Below are positions 48,987 through 58,227 of a stretch of 64,000 bases of DNA, in pieces; within the stretch, counting starts at the first letter, position 1; each line of letters starts with the position of its first letter. Source of the DNA: Codonopsis lanceolata (lineage: Eukaryota; Streptophyta; Magnoliopsida; Asterales; Campanulaceae); the NCBI GenBank assembly GCA_013146195.2, contig CM028377.1:5494239-5558238 (forward strand), written 5' to 3'. Position numbers and translations under genes: made by a program. Below the pieces are notes generated by a model. That model was not told the origin of the DNA. It was given only the letters and a program-made list of their open reading frames with translations, and did no database searches.

Positions 48987-49246
48987 TTAATAAATTTTAA
49001 TAATTATATTAGATCAGTAATCTAAGTAACTTAGTACTTATCTAGATTCAATCACCAACCAATTCAAGCATTTAGATTCAATCAACAACTATCCCAATTC
49101 AATTTGAACTCTAGAGAGAAGAAGAATGGAGTTACATAGAAACAATATTGCTTTAGGATAGAACCATTATTACATCATAATGTTTCTGAAGAGAAATAAC
49201 TGTATAACAATGGCAAACCCAAACGATCGATGATATAATTAAGTCG
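48431..49246. other. Helitron 5' region and arm sequence, no gene
   Basis: 48431-48986 is the AT-rich 5' part of the Helitron. It includes gacacgtggcatcaca and ccaccacgtggcag, which form a loose inverted pair. 48987-49246 is right-arm sequence downstream of the broken F-box copy. Confidence 0.6.
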
Positions 49247-49272
49247 TCATACACAAGCAAGCGTCTCTATGT

Positions 49273-49644
49273 TGTAAAGAGATGAAGAAAATATAAAATT
49301 GAACCTTGAATTGTTTTCTTTCTTGATTGATCGAAATTACATGTACAGAATGCCTATATTTATAATCCTATAGTCTGCTAGCCAAATTAGAGAAGGAAAG
49401 GGAAAACAATCAAAATCAATAACTAACTGATCTATGACTAACTGACTAACAACATATTTACACACGACACCCATCTGGTTTCAAGAATTACAACCAGGTG
49501 CTAAAACTTTCCATAGTAGTGGCTTCCTTGAACTTCTTCCACTTTGCACTTGCTTCTCCAAACTTTGCCTTGATCTGGATGCTCTTATGCAATTTTGATT
49601 TGACAGAGTTCAACTTCTTCTTGGTTTTGCCTTCATAGTTAACA
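49273..49644 (-). repeat. 3' LTR of copia2
   Basis: TGTAAAGAG...GTTAACA on the plus strand, 372 bases, almost identical to 54095-54467. Confidence 0.95.
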
Positions 49645-49756
49645 CCCTCCCCACAAGTTGAGGGTGTGGTCAAGCAGACAACTCTCAACTTGGATATAAA
49701 TTTCCAATGAAGACTTTTTTCCTAAAAACTTGGTGAATATATCTGCCATTTGATTC

Positions 49757-52700
49757 TTAGTAGATATATGATGAAGAGAGACAAGTCCACTTAATTTTCT
49801 CACGAATGAAGTGGCAGTCTATTTCTATATGTTTAGTTCTGCCATGGTACACTGGATTATTGGCTACTGCAATGGCAGATGAACTGTCACAGAAGATAGG
49901 AGTTGGACCATTGAGATTGACTTGCAAGTCTTTTAGGAGGTTATGCATCCAGGTGATTTCACAACTAGTGGTGGCTAATGCCCTGTACTCAGATTCTGTG
50001 GAGGATCTTGAAACAATGGATTGCTTTTTAGATTGCCAGGATATCAGAGATTTTCCTAGCATTAAGCAAAAACCAGTTATAGACTTCCTATCATTAGGGT
50101 TGCCTGCCCAATCACTGTCACAGAAGGCTTGAAGATTGAATGAACTACTGGAAGACAAATGGATCCCTTGTTCTGGAGAAGCCTTGACATATCTGAGAAC
50201 TCTATGTAATGCTTTTAGATGAGTATCTCTTGGTTCTTGTACAAATTGGCTCAGGCACTGGGCTGCAAAGGCCAAATCTGGTCTGGTAATGGTCAAGTAG
50301 ATGAGCTTTCCCACTAGTTGTCTGTATTCAGAAGGATTTTCAAGGAGGGTTCCTGCCTGGCTTAAAAGTTTACCATTGGGGTCATAGGGTATGGTGAGTG
50401 GTTTACTGTCAATGAGACCTGCTGTTTTGACAAGATCCATGGCATATTTTCTTTGGCTTAGGTGAAAGCCTTCAACAGACCTCATGACCTCAATCCCCAA
50501 GTAGTATTTGATGGGCCCTAAATCTTTAATGCTGAATCTTTGATGTAGAAGTTGTTTTAGGGTGTTGATGTGTTCATTATCATTTCCAGCCACAAGAACA
50601 TCATCCACATAGACCAATACTGCAGTGAACTTTGATCCTTGTTTTAGAGTGAAGAGGGAATAGTATGCCATGGATTGCTTGTATCCTAGATTGATTAGGA
50701 CTTCTGTAAGCTTTGAGAACCATTGTCTTGAGGCCTGTTTTAGGCCATATATGGACTTCTTTAATCTGCAAACTCTTTTCTGGCTAGCCTGTTGCTTATA
50801 TCCTGGTGGCAGATTCATATATACTTCTTCTTCCAAATCACCATGCAGAAATGCATTGTTGACATCCAGTTGGTGCACATCCCATTTTGAAATGCTGGCA
50901 ACAGCAAGGATGGTTCTTACAGTGACCATTTTTGCCACAGGTGCATATGTTTCTGAATAATCCACTCCTTCAGTCTGGTTATATCCTTTTGCCACAAGTC
51001 TGGCTTTAAGCCTTTCCAGGCTGCCATCTGAGTTATATTTGGCCTTGTAGATCCACTTGCATCCTATAGCTCTTTTTCCTTGGGGCAAATCTGTAACATC
51101 CCAGGTGTCATTGGCTTCAAGAGCATTGATTTCTTTGTTCATGGCTTCAATCCATCCAGGACTCAAAATGGCTTGGTTATAGGATTGTGGTTCTTGTATA
51201 TGTGTAATGGAATTAGCACATGGTTTTGAGTAGGCACTGGACAGAACATAGTCTTTGAACTTGACAGGAAGTTGTTTAGTCCTGGTGGATGTTCTAAGAG
51301 GCTGATTTGCAGGAGGGTCATTAGGTGGTTCAGTAACTTCTTCTTGGTTTTGGTTAGTGGGATCAGTAGTTGGTTCCATTGGTTTCATGTCATCATGGAA
51401 TAGATTTATGTCAATGTTAGATGTAACAGGTTTAGGTTGTTCAGGTTTGATGAAGGGAAAGACATTTTCATGAAAAACAACATGCCTGCTAACAAATATC
51501 TTTTTAGTTTCCATGTTGTATAATATGTAACCTTTTTGGTCTGAGGGATAGCCTAGCAGGATACTTTTAATAGCCCTGGGTTCAAATTTGTCAGAAGGGT
51601 GAATAGAGGCAAAACAAAGGCATCCTATGATTTTCAAATGTTCATATGAGGGTGTGGTTTTGAAAAGAAGCTCATGTGGTGTTTTAAAGTTGGTAGCAGC
51701 AGTAGGGAGTCTATTGATGATGTGAGTTGCAGCAAGGAGGCAATATCCCCAAAAATGTATTGGAAGACCAGACTGGAACCTTATTGCTCTGGCCATATCA
51801 AGAAGGTGTTGGTGTTTTCTCTCAACAACTCCATTTTGTTGAGGGGTATCAACACAGGAACTCTCATGTTTTATTCCTAAATTGTTAAGGTAAGGGATGA
51901 CTTCAGAATTGTAAAATTCTGTCCCATGGTCAGTCCTGCAGAACTTAATGCTGGTTTTAAAATGGTTTGTGACATATGCATTGAATTGTTTTAAAAGGCT
52001 GAAGACATGAGTTTTGGTAGGCATGAGGAATGTCCAAACACCTCTGGAATAATCATCTACAATAGTTAGGAAGTATCTGCAGCCATTCATGGTAGTTTTC
52101 CTGTATGGTCCCCATAAGTCACAATGAATAAGTTCAAAACAAGCATGAGACCTGATGTGACTAATATTAAAGGGAAGTTTGTGCTGTTTGGCCAAGGGGC
52201 ATATATCACACATAGTAACATCTTCAGTGGAATCTCTGTCATTTTTACAAGAAGGGAAGAGGTGTACAATTCTTTTGAGTGTGCTAAGTGAACTGTGGCC
52301 AAGTCTTTTGTGCCAATAGTTGATGTCTTTGTTTCTTGAAGAATTCAGGCAAAAATGGGATTGGTTGTGGGCAGGATCAGCCTTGAATATGTAGAGACCT
52401 TCATTGAGGTTACCAATGGCTGTAGTCTTGGTCTTCTGAGGGTCCTGGAAAATGCACCGAGTGTTGTTAATCTGAATGTGGCAGTTGGTTTGTGAAATGA
52501 GTTTGGGAATGGAAAGAAGGTTGTATTTGAAATTAGGTATATAGAAGACATGATTAAGAGTAAGTTGGGGGTTAAGAAACACTTTGCCAACACAGTCTAC
52601 ATTAACACTGGATCCATTAGGTAAGGTTAAAGTAATAGGGTGATTAAGTTTCTTGACATCATGCATGATTGTGAGTGATGTGCATATGTGGTCTGTTGCT

Positions 52701-53698
52701 CCAGAATCAATAATCCAGTCTTGTATGGAGGGAGTGTTTCTGTGTTTTTCAGTAATTGAAGTACCTGCCATATTTGTCATGCCAACAAATCCTTGTCCAT
52801 TCTGATTGCTGTTGTGATCTTCTGGACTTTCTTTGATTTTGAGTAGGTTCAGGACATGATTCAGTTGTGCTTGCAGATTTTCCAATGTAGGCTGGTTGGA
52901 AGTGTAGCTTTTGCTTTCTACATTGACTTGATTGTTCTGAACTTGCATGACTTTTGGATTTCCAGAATGTGGCTGGTTCCCACAGTTGGTTTGATTCTTC
53001 CCATCATTCCCTTGCTGATCTTTATTAGACTGCCTGGACCTATGAGCAGGGTGGTTAGGATTACCTGGATGATTGATGGGGAATCCTTTCAACCTGTAGC
53101 ATTCATCTTTGGTGTGTCCCTCCCTAGTGCAATAATTGCAAAAGATCCCCTTCTTGAATGGGGTTTTGTTGTTGCTTGCCTTGGTTTGAGAGGGAACAGA
53201 AAAGGCTTTGATAGAATTGGTTTGGGATGGTAGTGCAATGTTGTTGGCAATGAAGCCTGTTTCAGGGACATAGCCTTGTCTCTGAGTCTCCTCTTGTCTA
53301 ATCATGTAGTAGGCCTCTCCAATGGAAGGAAGAGGCTTCATTCTAAGGATTTGACCCCTGATGTTCATAAAGCTTTCATGGAGTCCCATCAAGAATTGTA
53401 TTAACTGCCTTCTTTGTTCCTTGGATTCTTGGTTCTTGGCTTCTCCACAATTACATGGACACCTACAAGCAGTAGTTGGATCCATGGCTGCAATTTCATC
53501 CCAAATTCCTTTCATCTTGTGATAGTAATATTCAACAGAATGGCTTCCTTGTTCAATTCTGTGCAGGTCTTTTTCTAATTGAAAAATCCTATGGCCATCG
53601 ATATTGGCAAATCTTTCTGCCAATTCTTTCCAAACTGAATGATCATTAACAACATACCTTAGGCTGTTGCTTATATCTTCGATCGCATTGAAGGTCAA
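49757..53698 (-). CDS. copia2 gag-pol polyprotein, long frame (1313 codons)
   Basis: One open frame covers most of the polyprotein. Residues about 20-140 are gag; zinc knuckle CNYCTREGHTKDEC 187-200; protease DSGATDH 331-337; GAG-pre-integrase WHKRLGH 462-468 with CDIC 497-500; integrase acidic residues in HCDLWGP (about 526), RTDHGTEF (about 590) and NGVVERKH (626); RT 848-1090 with YVDD 1030-1033; RNase H with DSDWAG (1194), SSTESEYRA (1235), CDSSSAIAV (1271) and HIEIDCHFIREK (about 1294). All catalytic residues I can check are present. Both ends are damaged. The true gag start lies upstream in another frame (53776-54072), and a one-base loss after FIREKI moves the last ~45 residues out of frame. 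It is therefore probably not autonomous. The listed Met start is not the native one. Confidence 0.92.
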   Translation of the reverse strand: MTFNAIEDISNSLRYVVNDHSVWKELAERFANIDGHRIFQLEKDLHRIEQGSHSVEYYYHKMKGIWDEIAAMDPTTACRCPCNCGEAKNQESKEQRRQLIQFLMGLHESFMNIRGQILRMKPLPSIGEAYYMIRQEETQRQGYVPETGFIANNIALPSQTNSIKAFSVPSQTKASNNKTPFKKGIFCNYCTREGHTKDECYRLKGFPINHPGNPNHPAHRSRQSNKDQQGNDGKNQTNCGNQPHSGNPKVMQVQNNQVNVESKSYTSNQPTLENLQAQLNHVLNLLKIKESPEDHNSNQNGQGFVGMTNMAGTSITEKHRNTPSIQDWIIDSGATDHICTSLTIMHDVKKLNHPITLTLPNGSSVNVDCVGKVFLNPQLTLNHVFYIPNFKYNLLSIPKLISQTNCHIQINNTRCIFQDPQKTKTTAIGNLNEGLYIFKADPAHNQSHFCLNSSRNKDINYWHKRLGHSSLSTLKRIVHLFPSCKNDRDSTEDVTMCDICPLAKQHKLPFNISHIRSHACFELIHCDLWGPYRKTTMNGCRYFLTIVDDYSRGVWTFLMPTKTHVFSLLKQFNAYVTNHFKTSIKFCRTDHGTEFYNSEVIPYLNNLGIKHESSCVDTPQQNGVVERKHQHLLDMARAIRFQSGLPIHFWGYCLLAATHIINRLPTAATNFKTPHELLFKTTPSYEHLKIIGCLCFASIHPSDKFEPRAIKSILLGYPSDQKGYILYNMETKKIFVSRHVVFHENVFPFIKPEQPKPVTSNIDINLFHDDMKPMEPTTDPTNQNQEEVTEPPNDPPANQPLRTSTRTKQLPVKFKDYVLSSAYSKPCANSITHIQEPQSYNQAILSPGWIEAMNKEINALEANDTWDVTDLPQGKRAIGCKWIYKAKYNSDGSLERLKARLVAKGYNQTEGVDYSETYAPVAKMVTVRTILAVASISKWDVHQLDVNNAFLHGDLEEEVYMNLPPGYKQQASQKRVCRLKKSIYGLKQASRQWFSKLTEVLINLGYKQSMAYYSLFTLKQGSKFTAVLVYVDDVLVAGNDNEHINTLKQLLHQRFSIKDLGPIKYYLGIEVMRSVEGFHLSQRKYAMDLVKTAGLIDSKPLTIPYDPNGKLLSQAGTLLENPSEYRQLVGKLIYLTITRPDLAFAAQCLSQFVQEPRDTHLKALHRVLRYVKASPEQGIHLSSSSSFNLQAFCDSDWAGNPNDRKSITGFCLMLGKSLISWQSKKQSIVSRSSTESEYRALATTSCEITWMHNLLKDLQVNLNGPTPIFCDSSSAIAVANNPVYHGRTKHIEIDCHFIREKIKWTCLSSSYIY

Positions 53699-54072
53699 GA
53701 AATCACCATGTCATTGGCTCTTGCCCATAGTGGATGCGGTGGATCATCCTTTTCGAGGAACAGGAAAAGATCCATCTATGATTGAAAGCTTGTTCTTGGG
53801 GGGGCTATCTCAAATGATCTTTTCCAAGAGTTGTAGTTCTCACTTCCAGTAAGTTTGGTGGCAATCAAGATCAGCCCTGGATGATCATTATTGTGTAGGT
53901 ACAAGGGATGCATATTGAAGTCTATTCCTATCTCCATTGTTGTTGCTTTGTTCTTTGAACTGGCAGATTCATTGGAGGCCTTTTGAATTTCTGTCATGTT
54001 TGACATCTTTACGGCCAAAGTAAAAGAGTAAGATAGGAACTGGATAGATGATTGGAAGGGTACGGGTGCCAA
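53699..54072 (-). pseudogene. copia2 gag N-terminus, out of frame with pol
   Basis: The frame from 54072 reads MAPVPFQSSIQF, then SNMTEIQKASNE, NMHPLYLHNNDHPG and TGSENYNSWKRSFEIA, the typical copia gag start with the WxxWK-like segment. The related copia1 reads on as ALSAKNKLSIIDGSF, but here a changed run of C (agccccccc, about 53800) shifts the frame and it soon stops. A second shift near 53705 is needed to enter the long frame. So gag is split by two shifts. Confidence 0.83.
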
Positions 54073-54094
54073 GGTATTCTTGGCTCTGATACCA

Positions 54095-54467
54095 TGTAAA
54101 GAGATGAAGAAAATATAAAATTGAACCTTGAATTGTTTTCTTTCTTGATTGATCGAAATTACATGTACAGAATGCCTATATTTATAATCCTATAGTCTGC
54201 TAGCCAAATTAGAGAAGGAAAGGGAAAAACAATCAAAATCAATAACTAACTGATCTATGACTAACTGACTAACATCATATTTACACACGACACCCATCTG
54301 GTTTCAAGAATTACAACCAGGTGCTAAAACTTTCCATAGTAGTGGCTTCCTTGAACTTCTTCCACTTTGCACTTGCTTCTCCAAACTTTGCCTTGATCTG
54401 GATGCTCTTATGCAATTCTGATTTGACAGAGTTCAACTTCTTCTTGGTTTTGCCTTCATAGTTAACA
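54095..54467 (-). repeat. 5' LTR of copia2
   Basis: Almost identical to 49273-49644; bounded outside by the tatgt target duplication and inside by the primer-binding site. Confidence 0.95.
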
Positions 54468-54529
54468 TATGTAGTGATGGGCAAGAGGCCAAAAAGCCGT
54501 GTGATGACGAAGATAATTTAAGTTACCAG

Positions 54530-55373
54530 CAGGGCCGGCCCAAAGGGGGGGTCTGGAAGGGCGACCGCCCTGGGCCCCCAATGTTGAGAGGCCCAAATTT
54601 ATAATACAGTCATTTATAGATATAAATATTATATTGTCATTTGAATTACAAATATGTTTTAGTGGCCCATTGGATAAGATGTTTTGATTTAGTTGAGAGG
54701 TCATAGGTTCGATTCTTTGAAAGCCATGTTAATTTTATTTACTTTTGAACTCTTTGAATTTGAAATTTATGTAAAATTTATTTTATTTTTGAGTTGTGAA
54801 TTATCAAGTATTATATACTCACTCCCTTCGTTCCGAGTAAAGAGTTCTCGTTTGAAAGTCAAACTAATTTTAAAAATGACATTTTTAGTAGCTCATTAAT
54901 AATAAAATAACACGTCTAATCAACAAAAAAACATAATTATCTTAGAATATGGACTAATTGATTACAATAATCGAATAATCAACAAAAAAACCAAATGAAC
55001 ATGTAACGAATGAACCAAAAAATGAGAGAATATAATATAATTTGATGAAATAGTTGAAAAAGATATTGGATGAGTGAATAAATCTAAAATATCTTATAGA
55101 TATGCATTATAGACATTTTGTATATTTTAATATATAAGAAAATTACTAAATCAAGATAGAAAATAACTAGTGTCTTAATATGCAAGCAAGTAATTTTAAA
55201 TAATTATTTCATATATTTATATATATTAGTATGGTCGTAGATGTTATACCAATTGAATACTTTGAACGATGAAAAATTAAAATTTTATTTATTTCAAAAT
55301 TTTATTTTTATATCAATAGGGGCCCATTTTATCATTTTTGCCCTAGACCCTTAAAAGTTTAGGAACGGCCTTG
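54530..55373. mobile_element. hAT-type non-autonomous element in the broken F-box copy
   Basis: Ends CAGGGCCGGCCCAAAG and (complement) CAAGGCCGTTCCTAAAC are short imperfect inverted repeats of a common plant hAT kind. Flanks gttaccag (54522-54529 and 55374-55381) are a perfect 8-base target duplication, diagnostic for hAT. The intact gene shows the single site ctggtaac (11042-11049). 844 bases, AT-rich inside, no transposase. Confidence 0.92.
54660..54725 (+). repeat. tRNA-like (SINE-like) segment inside the hAT element
   Basis: An A-box-like tggcccattgg (54663-54673) and a good B-box-like ggttcgattct (54706-54716) are spaced as in tRNA-derived SINE heads. It could be a SINE fragment carried by the hAT element; no anticodon arm or tail is clear. 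Confidence 0.4.
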
Positions 55374-56099
55374 GTTACCAGGCATACAAAGACGTGGGTC
55401 GTTGGTCAGCCCTACAACCATCATTTTCTTGAAACTCCATGTCACAAAAACACCATAAATTAGTAACAACATAATCACGTCTTCTTCTTTATCAACTAAA
55501 ATAGTAAACCCGTTAAACCGACCATTGCAAATTGCAGAATAAATAATATTCTTAGGAATCGGTCGGACCGATTTGGCCAGGCACGTAAGATTAATTTCAT
55601 ACTTTATGAACCAGCCGGAGTAGTCACTTTTCAACTCATGAACCCCAAGTAGACTACCTTCAACAGTTACAAGATGTAAATGAGTAATGACCCTGAGATT
55701 CGCCAAAATACTTGGATTTCAGATATAAATATCGAGGCATAGGGGACTCTTTCATGCACTCTCTTTTGAGGTCAAAATAATTAAAACATGGCTTATAAAT
55801 GGTAATCCAGATAATTGCATCATTGCAGTAAATTCCACGAAAACGATAGTCAAAAACACTTGTTGTGGCCGGTGTTGGCGAGCCGAATGTCTCAGTCTCG
55901 GATGAGTAGATCACGATTTGAAACCCGCTGTTCCTATTATGGATGTTCCTTGCATGGGTTTCGCACAAAAATAAGATCTTGTAGTGGGGGGATTTACAAG
56001 GATCAAAAGCTAAAGTTTCGGAAACTGATATTGAGGCACTTATGAGTTGGGGAATGGAAAGGCGTTTGAACTCCTTAATCGTGGGATTGCTAATAAAGT

Positions 56100-56736
56100 G
56101 TAGGACTCTACACCTTCTGATTGCAAAAAATATCTTTTGTGAAAGCTAAACTGGTGCAATCAAATAGCATACCAAGTTTTTAAAAAAATAGAAAGAATAA
56201 TAAACAATTGGGAAAATGTTTGACCAACCCAATTAAATAAATATCATATTTTGCATGGCAGTGAACAAGTAAGATTGTGGTTTTAGAATTTAGAATAAAC
56301 AATTGCAATATGAACCAAGGCAAAGTAAACCCAAGCAGGAGATGGACGAAGTGAACAACAGGAAAAAAACGAAACATGACAACAACAATGATCAGAAAAA
56401 AAAAACGATAACAGAACTGTGCATATAGAAGAAAAATAAAACTTATCGTAAATGTTGAATCGCCCGAGGAACGGACTAGCCTTGAAGAAGTATTGCCCTC
56501 GTACTTACTTGGTGCAATCGATCGAGTCGGCGATCTATCTTCCAGGATAATTCAACGTCAAAACCACGAACTTCAACGCTTGGGCTCACTCTCGATCAAT
56601 GTTTCAATTGCCGAAGAAAAATAAAAGAGAAGAGAATCCTCTACGAGAGAGTTTGGAGATATGTCTGTTATCTATCTCTATGGAAATCAGAACTTTATCA
56701 TGGATGAGGAAGTTGAAGTCACTTCCTATTTTTTCT
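56100..56736. other. Unassigned sequence between duplication edge and copia5
   Basis: Similarity to the F-box gene stops sharply at 56099/56100. What follows is AT-rich to about 56450, then less so. The last 270 bases (gaaaaataaaagagaagaga, cctctacgagagagtttgga) resemble the end of a plant copia LTR, but I cannot match them to any other copy here. Confidence 0.35.
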
Positions 56737-57216
56737 TGAAGGATATATCATATATATATCATACAAGTTCACTATCAAAACAGTAATTAAGGATTACCTT
56801 TATGCGAACTAGAGCCTTGTGCGCAGCGGAAGAATTTCGCTTGAGCTACGATCTTCGTATGCCAAGATCCACAAACCTGCAAGTCTCTCTCGTCGGATTG
56901 ATATCACGAGCACCGGATATCAATCTTGGTTCACACCGCAAATCCAAGCCTCTTGATGGTTAGGCTAGAAGGAGTAATTTGGTGAGATAGATTTAGGGAG
57001 AGAGAGGAGGCGCCCACCTTGCTATTAGGCGTGCAATACACAATTAGGGTTTTATCCCTTTGTTGCCATATTTATATTATTACAAGAAACATATTTCTTG
57101 TAGGTTAAGTCAATCCTAAACCCACTTGGATTAGGATTCTAATTAACCAATAAATAATATAAATATTATTTCCATGAGGGGGACTAAATAATCGGCCGCA
57201 AGCCCAATTACCAACA
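56737..57216 (-). repeat. 3' LTR of copia5
   Basis: On the minus strand it reads TGTTGGTAATTGGGCTTGCG to GATATATCCTTCA (480 bases), homologous to both copia3 LTRs. Confidence 0.85.
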
Positions 57217-58227
57217 TCTCCCATTCGTACATATGGACTCACCTCTCTAACCACATCGTATCATCAAAACCCGTTAAACACCTCTTCATAATGGAAGTGA
57301 AGCGTGCGACATGGCGAGAAAGATAAAGGGTGGAGCGCTATACCAAATCACCATCGGCCAAAGATAGAGCGTCCTCGTTAGAAAACAAAACTTCGCCTAT
57401 ACCCTGCCGTATATATATACATCAATTTAAGCATCCTCAATCCCTCAAGAGCGGTGCTTAAAACTCAATATGTTTGTGTATCAAGATCAACCTGAACCGT
57501 ATGTTCAATATGATCGCCATGGCATTGAAACACAAAAATAAAGATCCATATCATACTATCTTCCTTACACTCATATTAATCACTCTTGGCTAATCGCTTT
57601 CCCAAAGAATGCTCGTGGGATCTGTATGTGCATAGCCCGTTGGTCGGCATGCCAAAGTAGCATCATCAACGCCCAAGTTCATGATATAGTTCTAAGTCAC
57701 ATAGGGTATAATTGTGATCCGGATTTGATCACTAGAACTCACATGCTGATGAAGCAGGGATCATTCAATCACTTTCTTAAGTCGCATTATAGTCACATGC
57801 AAGATGAAGTGTATGCTATGACGGAACTCCCACACGGGGCGTATGTCATGCTCAAACGTCATATGAACCTTAGTCTAGCCGCCCTTCCGGCGTCTAACTT
57901 GAGTACTTAAAAGCCACTCTTCTAGTGACTCTCTTTTAAGATCTCACATTCGGACTTTTTCTTGGGATATAAAGTCGACCTTATAAAGGTCTTATCTTGG
58001 CCGTATGCCAAGGCGATAAATGTAATGTCATTTGCGTACCCCCCCACTTTCTAGGTACCAAAGACTTTGACTATCTCAACTTGCTCGCCCACTGGCGACA
58101 AGGTGAATTACCCGTATGAGAGGGCCAATTCAATATCCACGACATCTTTTTAATCAAAAAATATATACTACGCAATTTCATATAAAATATCCAATTAACA
58201 TATAAAAGGAACAAAATGAAACGCAAT
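57217..58227. other. copia5 3' region without coding match
   Basis: Between purine tract and RNase H end. A plus-strand frame at 57626-57910 has no family resemblance and is in the wrong orientation for the element; I treat it as chance. The text looks like a 3' noncoding region of some plant copia elements. Confidence 0.45.

Larger units (their letters stand above)
49273..54467 (-). mobile_element. copia2: young, nearly complete Ty1/copia retrotransposon
   Basis: 5195 bases on the minus strand with LTRs 49273-49644 and 54095-54467, primer-binding site complement tggctctgatacca (54081-54094) and purine-tract complement ccctccccacaagttgaggg (49645-49664). It is flanked by tatgt on both sides (49268-49272, 54468-54472). 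The intact F-box gene shows the empty site (acata, 11099-11103). By eye the LTRs differ at only three places (an extra A, aacaac/aacatc, aattt/aattc), so the insertion is recent. Same family as copia1, and its text is RE1-like. Confidence 0.95.
39259..56099. repeat. Right arm of large inverted segmental duplication
   Basis: Reverse-order match of 10331-18350. It is longer because of four insertions absent from the left arm. Between them the match is collinear. It includes about 14 bases of the tandem-array unit at its inner edge (cgaatacgagcatgg), so the duplication breakpoint lies in the array. Confidence 0.9.
49247..56099 (-). pseudogene. F-box gene, second copy: truncated and twice interrupted
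   Basis: It mirrors 10331-11124. Three pieces survive on the minus strand: 56099-55382, 54521-54473 and 49267-49247 (stop codon position 49247-49249). The F-box itself is missing, because the duplication edge (56099) falls after it. A 7-base insertion after the codons for ESQGH (about 55680) shifts the frame. A hAT element sits at 54530-55373, and copia2 interrupts the last codons. The surviving protein text is otherwise nearly identical to the intact copy (FRGIYCNDAIIWITIYKPCF, SVRPIPKNIIYSAICNGRF), so the copy is young relative to most elements here. Confidence 0.92.

Noticed and set aside
53776..54072. Treating the copia2 gag start and the long pol frame as one intact polyprotein
   Set aside because: Two frame shifts separate them (near 53800 and 53705), so I list them separately and do not join them.
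57626..57910. 94-codon plus-strand frame in the copia5 3' region
   Set aside because: Wrong strand for the element, no recognisable domain, and embedded in decayed retroelement sequence.
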